This document shows, one piece after another, positions 41,279-49,590 of a stretch of 64,000 nucleotides of DNA; position 1 is the stretch's first letter, and the number at the start of each line of letters is the position of its first letter. The stretch is from Natrinema salinisoli (lineage in GTDB: Archaea > Halobacteriota > Halobacteria > Halobacteriales > Natrialbaceae), in the NCBI RefSeq assembly GCF_020405205.1, contig NZ_CP084469.1, forward strand, positions 4,092,001 through 4,156,000, written 5' to 3'. The notes under the pieces were generated by a model. It did no database searches. It saw only the letters and a program-made list of their open reading frames with translations, and was not told the origin of the DNA. The position numbers and the translations under genes are program-made.

Positions 41279-43207
41279 ATGACTGAACTCGGCGGTTTCC
41301 AGGACCGCGTCGCACGAATCGATCTCTCAGACGGGGACGTCGCCTACGAATCGATCCCGGACGAGGACGCGAAGAAGTATATCGGGGCACGGGGACTCGG
41401 GGTGAAGTACGTCTTCGATCAGGGACCGGACGTCGATCCGCTCGGGCCCGACAACCTGCTCGCCTTCATGAACGGCCCGTTGTCGGGGACGCAGGTAACG
41501 ATGAGCGGTCGGATCGCCATCTGTACGAAGTCGCCGCTGACCGGCACGGTCACCGACAGCCACCACGGCGGCTGGTCCGGTGCCCGGCTCAAGTGGGCCG
41601 GCTTCGACGGGTTGCTGTTCGAAGGGCAAGCCGACGAGCCGGTCTACGCCTACGTCGAGGACGGGGAAGTGGAACTCCGAGACGCCTCCCACCTCTGGGG
41701 GAAGGGATTCCACGAGACCCGAGATGCGATCGAAGAGGAGGTCGAGGGCTCATACGGCAAGAACCTGAGCATCATGGGGATCGGGACCGCGGGCGAGAAC
41801 CTGGTCCGCTACGGCAACATCATGAACGAGGACGACCGCGCCTCGGGACGCGGCGGCACGGGCTGTGTCGCCGGGTCGAAGAAGCTCAAGGCGGTCGTCG
41901 TCAAATCGGGCACCAGAATGCCCAAACCGGCCGATCAGGAGACGTTCAAAGAGGGGCACATGCAGGCGATGCAGGCCATCCAGGAGTCGGAGGTCACCGC
42001 ACCCAACGAGGGCGGGCTTTCGATGTACGGAACGAACGTGCTCATGAACATCACCGAGGAGATGGACGGCCATCCGACGAAAAACGGCGTCTATACCTCC
42101 GGCGATTCCTACAACGAGGGCGAAGCGGATCGACCGCACGACCTCGATGCGGAACGCATCAGCGGCGAGAACGTCCGCGAGAACATCCTCGTCGACGAGC
42201 CGACCTGTCACTCCTGTCCGGTCGCCTGCAAGAAGGAAGTCGAAGTCGACGTGATGCACAAGGGCGAGGAGATGAACGTCCGCATGGAGTCGTTCGAGTA
42301 CGAGTCCGCCTGGGCGCTCGGGACCAACTCCGCGAACGACGACCGCGACAAGATCGCCGTCATGATCGACCGGTGTAACGACTTCGGGATGGACACCATC
42401 GATACGGGCAACATCCTCGCGATGGCCATGGAGATGAGCGAGAACGGGGACATCGACGAGGACATCGACTGGGGCGACACCGAGCAGATGCTCGACATGA
42501 TCGAGCGGATCGCCCATCGCGAGGACGACCTCGCCCACACGCTCGGTGAGGGTGCGGAACGGATCGGCGAGGCGTTCGACGCTCACGACTCCCGACTGGA
42601 CGTGAAAGGCGAGACCATCGCCGCGTACGATCCCCGTTGCATGAAGGGGATGGGCATCGGCTACGCCACCTCGAACCGCGGGGCCTGCCACCTGCGCGGC
42701 TACACGCCCGCCGCGGAGATCCTCGGCATCCCGGAGAAGGTCGATCCGTACGAGTGGGAGGGCAAGGGCGAACTCACCGCCCAGTTCCAGGACCTCCACG
42801 CGATCAGCGACTCCTTCGACATCTGCAAGTTCAACGCCTTCGCGGAAGGGATCGAGGAGTACGTCCTCCAGTACAACGGCATGACCGGACTGGACGTGTC
42901 CGAAGACGAACTCATGGAAGCGGGCGAACGCGTCTACAACCTCGAGCGCTACTACAACAACCTCGTCGGCTTCGACGGGAGCGACGACTCGCTGCCCGAG
43001 CGCTTCCTAGAGGACGGCATCCGCGGCCAGGGTGCCAGCGAGGGCGAGTACTGCGAACTCGAGGAGATGAAAGACGAGTACTACGAGTACCGGGGCTGGG
43101 TCGACGGCGTCGTCCCCGACGAGAAACTCGACGACCTCGGGATCGAGGTCGGACCCGGAACCGGCGTCAGCAGCGAGGGTGGTGTGACTGCATCGGGCGA
43201 CGACTGA
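41279..43207 (+). CDS. aor: Aldehyde:ferredoxin oxidoreductase
   Basis: A 642-residue tungsto- (or molybdo-) pterin enzyme that oxidises aldehydes to acids with ferredoxin as acceptor. The N-terminal domain has YIGARGLGVKYVF and GRIAICTKSPLTGTVTDSHHGG (first pterin region); the 4Fe-4S ligands are CHSCPVAC (310, 313, 317) and Cys515 in DSFDICKFNAF; the second pterin region is DPRCMKGMGIGYATSNRGACH. Acidic tail. ATG 41279 is preceded by AGAGG. Cytoplasmic. It sits directly upstream of the PQQ-dehydrogenase gene group on the same strand, but a 212-base A/T-rich gap suggests separate transcription. Confidence 0.9.
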   Translation: MTELGGFQDRVARIDLSDGDVAYESIPDEDAKKYIGARGLGVKYVFDQGPDVDPLGPDNLLAFMNGPLSGTQVTMSGRIAICTKSPLTGTVTDSHHGGWSGARLKWAGFDGLLFEGQADEPVYAYVEDGEVELRDASHLWGKGFHETRDAIEEEVEGSYGKNLSIMGIGTAGENLVRYGNIMNEDDRASGRGGTGCVAGSKKLKAVVVKSGTRMPKPADQETFKEGHMQAMQAIQESEVTAPNEGGLSMYGTNVLMNITEEMDGHPTKNGVYTSGDSYNEGEADRPHDLDAERISGENVRENILVDEPTCHSCPVACKKEVEVDVMHKGEEMNVRMESFEYESAWALGTNSANDDRDKIAVMIDRCNDFGMDTIDTGNILAMAMEMSENGDIDEDIDWGDTEQMLDMIERIAHREDDLAHTLGEGAERIGEAFDAHDSRLDVKGETIAAYDPRCMKGMGIGYATSNRGACHLRGYTPAAEILGIPEKVDPYEWEGKGELTAQFQDLHAISDSFDICKFNAFAEGIEEYVLQYNGMTGLDVSEDELMEAGERVYNLERYYNNLVGFDGSDDSLPERFLEDGIRGQGASEGEYCELEEMKDEYYEYRGWVDGVVPDEKLDDLGIEVGPGTGVSSEGGVTASGDD

Positions 43208-43267
43208 CTCCGCGGCGGCGAGCTCGCGTCGGAGCGGACGGCAGACGGCGGACGCGACCGCCGCTCT

Positions 43268-43288
43268 CTAGACAAATTTGATTTCTAG
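43268..43288 (+). promoter_or_regulatory. A/T-rich dyad at the end of the AOR gene/start of the next promoter region
   Basis: CTAGA and TCTAG flank an 11-base A/T-rich centre containing CAAATTTG. The 212-base gap up to 43419 is A/T rich and probably carries the terminator of aor and the promoter of the following three genes. Confidence 0.35.
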
Positions 43289-43419
43289 CGCATCTCTATA
43301 CACTTTTCCTGAGTTTCATTTCTGTTTCAAGCATATCGGTTTAGATATCGTATCTGAATGCGGGTATCATTGGTAAGTATTATCAAATCTGCCACTGGAG
43401 TAGCACGTGGTCCTACACC

Positions 43420-44319
43420 ATGGTAGAATACACCATACCAGACGCGACGAGCACGGAACACCGTGATCTGGCGACGACGCTCGGCGTCGACGCGCCCGAA
43501 AGCGGGGACGTAACGTGGGACCTGCTCGCGGGGCAGGTCGAACCGCGGACCGACTCGGCGTTCGGCTCGCGGGGCGAGGCGATTCGGACCGATCTGGCCG
43601 GCCGACTCGATCGCGACGTACTCGAGCGAGAACGCGAGAACATCGCGGACGAAATCGGTCGCCTGCCAGCCGTGCGTGATGTCGGGGTACCGGACGGGCC
43701 GGACGGGCTGTATACGACGGTTTCCGAACCGGGGTGGCGTCTCTACGACCACCTGCTCGAGATCGGTTTTTTCCAGAGTCTCGACGAGAACCTGCCGCGG
43801 TTCACGGCGGACCAGATCGAGACCACGACGCGCGAACTGATCCTCGCAGACCCCCTGTCGTCGGCGCTCGACGACGTCGGGTTCGACGAGTCAGAGAAGA
43901 CGGCGCTGCTGACGGCGGTCGCGAACAACGACGAGCGCCTCGCCCGCTGGGTGCCGTCGAACCAGATTCCGGACGGGGTCGAGTTCGAGACCGAAACCGT
44001 CCCGCCGCTCCATCAGCGCGCGATGGGCGGGGCGTTGCTGTGGATCCACGGACTCGACAGGCACCTCTGGCAGAACGAGGTGATGATAACCGATGCAATC
44101 CTCGACGACGCGGTCAGGTACGTGAAAGCGATGTTGGGTGGATTGTTCGTCTCTGCGACCGCTGCGTGCGACCTTGCCGGGGACGGCCGGTTCACGGACG
44201 AACAGTTGACCGCCGCGTTCACGGCCGGCGCAGCCGTTCAGATCGTGAGTCAGGAAGACCTGCTGCACGACGTCTTCTACATCACGGACGACATGCGCGC
44301 GCCGAGCGAACTGAGGTGA
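43420..44319 (+). CDS. Unrecognised 299-aa protein, first gene of the PQQ-dehydrogenase group
   Basis: A soluble, acidic protein without signal peptide or membrane helix. The second half is helical: LLEIGFFQSLDENLPRF, HQRAMGGALLWIHGLDRHLW, and AMLGGLFVSATAACDLAGDG. There is no CxxC or other obvious cofactor motif, only isolated His and Trp. I know no family for it. Six bases separate its stop from the PQQ dehydrogenase start, so the two are almost certainly cotranscribed. Roles worth testing are a dehydrogenase chaperone, subunit, or PQQ-handling protein. Confidence 0.75.
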   Translation: MVEYTIPDATSTEHRDLATTLGVDAPESGDVTWDLLAGQVEPRTDSAFGSRGEAIRTDLAGRLDRDVLERERENIADEIGRLPAVRDVGVPDGPDGLYTTVSEPGWRLYDHLLEIGFFQSLDENLPRFTADQIETTTRELILADPLSSALDDVGFDESEKTALLTAVANNDERLARWVPSNQIPDGVEFETETVPPLHQRAMGGALLWIHGLDRHLWQNEVMITDAILDDAVRYVKAMLGGLFVSATAACDLAGDGRFTDEQLTAAFTAGAAVQIVSQEDLLHDVFYITDDMRAPSELR

Positions 44320-44325
44320 TCCTCC

Positions 44326-46035
44326 ATGGCACTACGCAACGACAGGGCCGTTCAGGCCGCACGCGATATCGAACTGAAAGAGATCGAAGACGGCTACACG
44401 CTGGTCGGGGGGCCGGAGGAATCGATTACCGAACAACACGACACCGACCGGATTCCGGAGATCGACGTCAATCAGGAGATGCTGAGCAACACGGGCGACG
44501 ATCCCGAATCCTGGCTCATGTACGGCGGGAACTACGAACAGCACCGCGCGACGCCCGCCGACACCATCACGCCCGAGAACGTCGGTGACCTCGAGCTCGA
44601 GTACGAGCTGTCGGTCGGGACGGGCTCGAGCATGGAGGGGACGCCGATCGTCGTTCCGGGCGACCCGCCGGTCATGTACCAGACGAACGGGCCGAACCAC
44701 ATGAAGGCGATCGACCCCCGCGAGGGAGAGGTCCTCTGGAGTTACACATACGCGCCCCCGATCGGGGTCGAACTCTGTTGTGACGACAACAACCGCGGGG
44801 CGGCCGTTCTCGGCGACAAGGTGTACATGACGACGCTCGATTCGGGTGTCGTCGCGCTAGACCGGTACACCGGCGAGGAGGTCTGGCACACGAGCACGGC
44901 CGACCACGAAGAGGGCTACTCCGCGACGTGGGCACCGGTGATCCACGACGGGACGATCTACACGGGCAGCGCCGGCGGCGAGTACGGCGTTCTGGGATTC
45001 ATCGCCAGTCTCGACGCCGAAAGCGGCGAGATGGGGTGGAAGACGGCGACGCTCCCCGAAGACGAGTGGATCGGTTCGAGCCGGGAACACGGCTGCGGGA
45101 CGAGCTGGATGACGCCGACGATCGACGAGGAGCGAGGGGTGCTCCACTCGCCGGTGGCCAACCCCGGTCCCGACTTCGACGGGACGGTGCGGCCGGGGCC
45201 GAACTTCCCCACCTGCGGGACGATCACGATGAATCTCGAGGACGGCAGTGTCGAGTGGGGATTCCAGAGCAGTCCCCACGACGTCTGGGACTACGACGCG
45301 GCCGCGCCGCGGGTTCTGGTCCGCGACGTGGAAGTCGACGGCGAGTCGATGGACATGGTCGTCGGCTCCGACAAGGCCGGTTGGGTCTACATGTTGGACG
45401 CCGAGTCCGGCCAACTCCACGAGCGCAGTCAGGAGATCTGCCAGCATATCAATATGTGGCAGATGATACCTCACATTAGCCAGGACGAACGGACGCCATT
45501 CGTTCCCGGCGCGCCGGGCGGCAACGACTGGCAGCCGCCGTCGTACAATCCGGCGACGGGGCTGGTGTACGTCGTTCACCAGAACTACCCGCAGGATCTC
45601 TACTGGCGCTACGAGGAGTACGATCAAGGGCACCCCTACTGGGGCGGCGGACTGGACGACCCGGCCAGCGAGTTCCCCGACGAGTGGAACGGCGCGATCA
45701 CCGCCTTTGCGGCGGTCGATCCCGCGACGGGCGAACGCGTCTGGCGCGACTGGATCGAGAGCGAGGAGGAACGCTACATGTGGGGCGGCTCGCTGTCGAC
45801 CGCGACGGGACTCGTGTTCAACGGCACGCAGAACGGCAATTTCGTCGCCTACGACGGCGAGAGCGGCGAGCGCCTCTGGGAACACCAGTTCGACGTGCCG
45901 ATCAGCGCCTCGCCGATGAGCTGGTACGATCCCGGCGAGGAGAAACAGTACGTCGCCGTCCAGGTCGGCGGCAGCGGCTGGCTCCGCCAGGGGCCACGCG
46001 GCGACACGCTCGCCGTGTTCTCGATGGAGAACTGA
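44326..46035 (+). CDS. PQQ-dependent alcohol dehydrogenase (XoxF/ExaA-like propeller)
   Basis: A 569-residue eight-bladed beta-propeller quinoprotein. Active-site parts align with methanol/ethanol dehydrogenases: the vicinal disulfide Cys151-Cys152 (GVELCCDDNNRG), metal Glu219 (GSAGGEYGVLGF), stacking Trp261 (GCGTSW), metal Asn279 (ANPGPDFD) and PHDVWDYD at 318-324, where Asp322 is catalytic and Asp324 is the extra Asp found in lanthanide-dependent enzymes. Lys350 replaces the usual Arg. About 60 residues precede the first propeller blade, yet there is no Sec or Tat signal, which is odd for a family that acts outside the cell. A Tat-exported cupredoxin is encoded 30 bases downstream and is a likely electron acceptor. 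Substrate undefined. Confidence 0.88.
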   Translation: MALRNDRAVQAARDIELKEIEDGYTLVGGPEESITEQHDTDRIPEIDVNQEMLSNTGDDPESWLMYGGNYEQHRATPADTITPENVGDLELEYELSVGTGSSMEGTPIVVPGDPPVMYQTNGPNHMKAIDPREGEVLWSYTYAPPIGVELCCDDNNRGAAVLGDKVYMTTLDSGVVALDRYTGEEVWHTSTADHEEGYSATWAPVIHDGTIYTGSAGGEYGVLGFIASLDAESGEMGWKTATLPEDEWIGSSREHGCGTSWMTPTIDEERGVLHSPVANPGPDFDGTVRPGPNFPTCGTITMNLEDGSVEWGFQSSPHDVWDYDAAAPRVLVRDVEVDGESMDMVVGSDKAGWVYMLDAESGQLHERSQEICQHINMWQMIPHISQDERTPFVPGAPGGNDWQPPSYNPATGLVYVVHQNYPQDLYWRYEEYDQGHPYWGGGLDDPASEFPDEWNGAITAFAAVDPATGERVWRDWIESEEERYMWGGSLSTATGLVFNGTQNGNFVAYDGESGERLWEHQFDVPISASPMSWYDPGEEKQYVAVQVGGSGWLRQGPRGDTLAVFSMEN

Positions 46036-46065
46036 GAGACGACCAACCGAATACACGATACAACC

Positions 46066-47406
46066 ATGACGAACGAACAACGTTCACGCGACGACGTCTC
46101 GCGCCGTAGGCTGTTGCAAGGGACGGCGGCGCTCGCCGGAACAGCTGCCGTCGGCAACGCGAGCGCGTACCGCGACGAGATCGACTTCCTGCTTCCGACG
46201 ACGCAGAACGACGGCGAGGGGCGAACGTTCCAGATGCTCGGCATCGTCGGCGGGTGGGTCGGCGTCGCACCTCACGAGATCGACGCCAAGTCCAACCCCT
46301 CGCTCCGGCTGATCGAGGGCGAACAACACGAGGTCATCTGGACGAACGGCGACGGCGCGACGCACAACTTCAACATCACCGCGGGCAGCGCGGTCGACGA
46401 TGACGCCGAGATACTCGAGACCACGGAATCGCTGACCGAACAGGGCGAGACGACCTCTCTCCAGTTCACCGCGAGCGAGGAGATGGAGGAGTACTTCTGC
46501 ATGCCCCATCCGGCCCAGATGCGCGGCCCGATCGAGCTGATTCAGCCCGACGAGGTCCACGAACTGGTAGTCCACGTCGAGAACGAAGCGGGCGAACCCC
46601 TCGGTGCGGAGGTCTACATCGACGGGATGCACTCGTTCTCGAACATCGCCGCTCGGCCGGACCCGACGGAGCAGGCGGAAGACGAGATGGCGGTCGCCCG
46701 ATTCGACATGCTCGAGGACGGCGAGTACGAACTCGAGGCCTGGACGTACGGCCACGAACGGGTTACGGACACGGTAACGATCGACGGCGACGATCAGGAA
46801 GTCACCGTCACGGTGCCGACCACCGATCCGGGCGAACCGACCGCCACCTACTCGATGCGCCTCGAGGAGGGCCAGTGGGTCGGTCAGCATCCCGACGCGA
46901 TCGCCGACGAGACGAATCCGACGCTCGAACTCGAGGCGGGCGAATCCTACGCCGTCGAGTGGGAGAACACGATCGGTCGCCTCGAGCCGGAGGGAGAGAA
47001 TAGACACTACGAACCGCTCCCCGGACACAACTTCGTGATCGCCACCGGCGGCGACACCAACGAGTGGAACACGTACCTCCGATCGGACTTCACCGACGCG
47101 GTTGGCGAGACACAGACCGTCACGTTCGTCGCGAAAGAGGAGATGGCCGTCTATCTCGATCAGGCGCAACTCGATGCCGTCGGCGAGATCTCCGTCAGCG
47201 GCGAGTCGACGACCGACGCGGGCGACGTGACAGTCGAGACGGACGGTGCGGACGGCAACGAGACAGACGAAGTGGGTGACAACGAGACGGATGGAGTAGG
47301 TGGCAACGAGACAGTCGCGGCGGACGGCAACGAGACGGACGAAGTGGGTGACAACGAGACGATCACGGCGGACGGCAACGAGACGAGCGGTAACGAGACA
47401 GGCTAG
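46066..47406 (+). CDS. Tat-exported cupredoxin-domain protein, putative electron acceptor
   Basis: A 446-residue protein with Tat signal SRDDVSRRRLLQGTAAL cleaved near Ala34. Residues about 50-160 form a cupredoxin with type-1 copper ligands His100 (GATHNFNI) and Cys145, His148, Met152 (YFCMPHPAQM). A carboxypeptidase-regulatory-like beta domain spans about 163-255, then a second cupredoxin-like domain from 262 to 375 that keeps a His (PGHNFVIA) but lacks the Cys-His-Met loop. The tail has seven NET sequons, suggesting N-glycosylation. It has no lipobox or C-terminal anchor. Position right behind the PQQ dehydrogenase fits a blue-copper electron carrier. Confidence 0.85.
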   Translation: MTNEQRSRDDVSRRRLLQGTAALAGTAAVGNASAYRDEIDFLLPTTQNDGEGRTFQMLGIVGGWVGVAPHEIDAKSNPSLRLIEGEQHEVIWTNGDGATHNFNITAGSAVDDDAEILETTESLTEQGETTSLQFTASEEMEEYFCMPHPAQMRGPIELIQPDEVHELVVHVENEAGEPLGAEVYIDGMHSFSNIAARPDPTEQAEDEMAVARFDMLEDGEYELEAWTYGHERVTDTVTIDGDDQEVTVTVPTTDPGEPTATYSMRLEEGQWVGQHPDAIADETNPTLELEAGESYAVEWENTIGRLEPEGENRHYEPLPGHNFVIATGGDTNEWNTYLRSDFTDAVGETQTVTFVAKEEMAVYLDQAQLDAVGEISVSGESTTDAGDVTVETDGADGNETDEVGDNETDGVGGNETVAADGNETDEVGDNETITADGNETSGNETG

Positions 47407-47473
47407 CCGAAGCGAAACAGAAACGGCCGGTCGCGACTACTCCGGGGATCGGATCTCCGGATCGATTTCCCGT

Positions 47474-47773
47474 TTATTCACCCTGGAGGGGCTCCCCTCG
47501 CCGATCGATTCGCGTCGCGGGGAGGCCGGCCCGATCCGCGTGTTCGCGGATCGTCTCCTCGTCGTCTGCCTCGTAGTGACAGAACGTCCCCGTTACGTGC
47601 CCGTCTTCGTTCGTCATCACCTCGGACTCGACCCAGCGGATCCCGAATCCCTCGTCTCGTAGCTCTTCCAGGGCCCGTCCGGACTGTTCGCCCGCGGCCT
47701 CGAGTTCGTCCTCGGTAATCGGTTCGTCGAGCGATCGCAGTATCAGGAAGTCGGTCAGCTCCTGGTTGGACAT
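47474..47773 (-). CDS. DUF4242/SCO4226-like small metal-binding-type protein
   Basis: A 99-residue protein, LTDFLILRSLDEPITEDELEAAG then IRWVESEVMTNEDGHVTGTFCHYEADDEETIREHADRAGLPATRI. It matches the DUF4242 family, one member of which is called nickel-binding; the Cys-His of FCHYEA and the His of REHADRAG are candidate ligands. Function unknown. ATG 47773 is chosen over an ATG four codons upstream. Confidence 0.75.
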   Translation of the reverse strand: MSNQELTDFLILRSLDEPITEDELEAAGEQSGRALEELRDEGFGIRWVESEVMTNEDGHVTGTFCHYEADDEETIREHADRAGLPATRIDRRGEPLQGE

Positions 47774-47873
47774 TGGCTCCACCACCCATGTCTTCAGTCC
47801 CCATGGTAATGAAAGTGGGACGAACGACTATCACCGCTGTCAGGAACGGCTCGCTCGATCCCGTTCAGGCCCC

Positions 47874-48776
47874 TCAGTCCACCGCCTCGCCGCGACGCTC
47901 CCGCTCGAGCGTCGTCACGGCGACGCCGACGATCACGACGAGACCGCCGACGACCGTGATCGCGTCGGGAACCTCCGCGAGCAAGACGAGCGCGAGCAGG
48001 GTCGCGCCCACCGGCTCGCCGAGCCAGGCGACGCTGACGACGACCGACTCGAGGTGTTCGAGGGCCCAGTTGCTCACCGTGTGACCGAGGACGCCCGGAC
48101 CGACGGCCAGCCCGAGGAAGAGGAGCCACTCTCGAGGGGGGTAGCCGACGTAGGAGTGACCCTGCACACCCACGAGGAGGAACAGCGTGAACACGCAGGC
48201 ACCGTAGACGACGGTCACGTAGGGAAAGACCGGGACGCGCTGGCGGATCGAGCGGCCGGCGAGCGTGTAGCAGGCGATGGTCCCTGCACCCAGCAATGCG
48301 AGCGAATTGCCGTACACCGTCGCGCCGGAGAGGGCCGCGTGATCCGCACCGCCCAGCGACATCGCGGCGGCCCCCGTGATCGCGACGGCGATGCCGACCA
48401 CCGTCGCGCGACTGATCCGTTCGCCCAGAAAGAGGCCCGCGCCGAGCGCCACGAAGACCGGCTGGACCTGGACGATCGTAACGCTCGCGGCGACGCTGGT
48501 GTGCGAGAGGCTCTCGAACCAGGCGGCGAAGTGGATTGCCAGCGCGACGCCGGCGACGACGGCACCGGCGAGGTCACGTTGCGACAGCCGCGCGAAGGCT
48601 GCACGATGCCGAGTCAGGGCGATCGGCGCGACGAGCACCGTCGTGAAGAGCACGCGGTAGAAGGCCGCCACCGAACTCGGTGCCGCGCTCCAGCGCACGA
48701 GAACAGCGCTGGTGCTCGCCGCGAAGACCGCGAACGCGAGCGCGAGCGTCGGCGTGACCTCGTGGTCGACGTTCAC
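47874..48776 (-). CDS. EamA/DMT-family transporter
   Basis: A 300-residue protein with ten predicted membrane helices in two EamA halves. The first half opens with LALAFAVFAASTSAVLVRWS and carries AAFYRVLFTT; the second contains YTLAGRSIRQRVP and ends with VSVAWLGEPVGATLLALVLLAEVP, the usual EamA closing repeat. DMT exporters move amino acids, metabolites or drugs; substrate unknown. GTG start at 48776. Confidence 0.85.
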   Translation of the reverse strand: MNVDHEVTPTLALAFAVFAASTSAVLVRWSAAPSSVAAFYRVLFTTVLVAPIALTRHRAAFARLSQRDLAGAVVAGVALAIHFAAWFESLSHTSVAASVTIVQVQPVFVALGAGLFLGERISRATVVGIAVAITGAAAMSLGGADHAALSGATVYGNSLALLGAGTIACYTLAGRSIRQRVPVFPYVTVVYGACVFTLFLLVGVQGHSYVGYPPREWLLFLGLAVGPGVLGHTVSNWALEHLESVVVSVAWLGEPVGATLLALVLLAEVPDAITVVGGLVVIVGVAVTTLERERRGEAVD

Positions 48777-48893
48777 GTCCTATCGCACTCGTTCGCGTGG
48801 TCAAACTGGTTCCGGTACCGCTCGAGGAGGGCCCGTGGCGCTGGCCGCTGTTCTGGCCGAGGCTGCCGGCCGCGACGCCGGTCGGAGTCCGTT

Positions 48894-49502
48894 CTACTCG
48901 TCCGGCAGGCGCGTTCCGCGGTAGATCGAGGCGAGCTCGAGATCGACCTCGTCGAGTCCGACGACGATGTCCTCCTCGGGGGAGAGGTCCTCGGCCTCCC
49001 ACTCTTCGAGAAAGGCCACTGCATCCTCGCGGTCGGCGTACGGCCGCGGATCGATCCCCATCGGATCCTCGGCGGCCTCTTTGTCGGTGATGAGAACGAA
49101 GTGAGCTTCGGTGGCGTCGACCAGGTCGCCCGTTTCGTAATCGGTTATCCAGGCACCGGTGACCGGCGAGTCGGGCGTCGAAGAGACGACGTAGGCGAAC
49201 AGACAGCCCGGCGAGTCGAAGGCCGCCCCCAAGCCGTTCTCGTGGACGAGCTGTCCTTTGCCGAAGTAGTTGTTTACAGTCATCCCACAGACTGCACACC
49301 GATGTCCGTCGGGGATCTCGACGGGGGGCTCGTCGACGTCCTCGAGCGTCGGCTCGTACACCTGTGCCGGAGGTTCGTCGTCAGTGTCGTCCTCGTCGCT
49401 TCCGGACTGGGTACCGCCGAGACAGCCCGCGATACCGGTGGCGATCCCCACGCCCAGCGTGCCCAGCAGCCCCCGCCGCTCGAGCCCCTCGCGTTCAGTC
49501 AT
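48894..49502 (-). CDS. nosL: NosL-like copper-binding lipoprotein
   Basis: A 202-residue lipoprotein: MTEREGLERRGLLGTLGVGIATGIAGC with lipobox Cys27, then an acidic linker and RCAVCGMTVNNYFGKGQLV, where CAVCGM (69-74) is the Cu(I)-binding motif of NosL. NosL delivers copper to nitrous oxide reductase, but related haloarchaeal proteins sit in varied copper contexts. No nosZ or nosDFY is in the window. A cupredoxin protein is encoded 1.5 kb away, so it might be the client. Start ATG 49502. Confidence 0.83.
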   Translation of the reverse strand: MTEREGLERRGLLGTLGVGIATGIAGCLGGTQSGSDEDDTDDEPPAQVYEPTLEDVDEPPVEIPDGHRCAVCGMTVNNYFGKGQLVHENGLGAAFDSPGCLFAYVVSSTPDSPVTGAWITDYETGDLVDATEAHFVLITDKEAAEDPMGIDPRPYADREDAVAFLEEWEAEDLSPEEDIVVGLDEVDLELASIYRGTRLPDE

Positions 49503-49590
49503 ACACTCCGTTAGCGGCCCACCGATCAAAACGACCGTGGTACACCTCTCGAATTCGACGGCTGCTGCTCGTCGGCTCGCCAGGCCGCCG

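Noticed and set aside
47160-47406. Repeated short DNA units as a possible CRISPR or satellite array
   Set aside because: The repeats encode the NET sequon tail of the cupredoxin protein and have no spacers.
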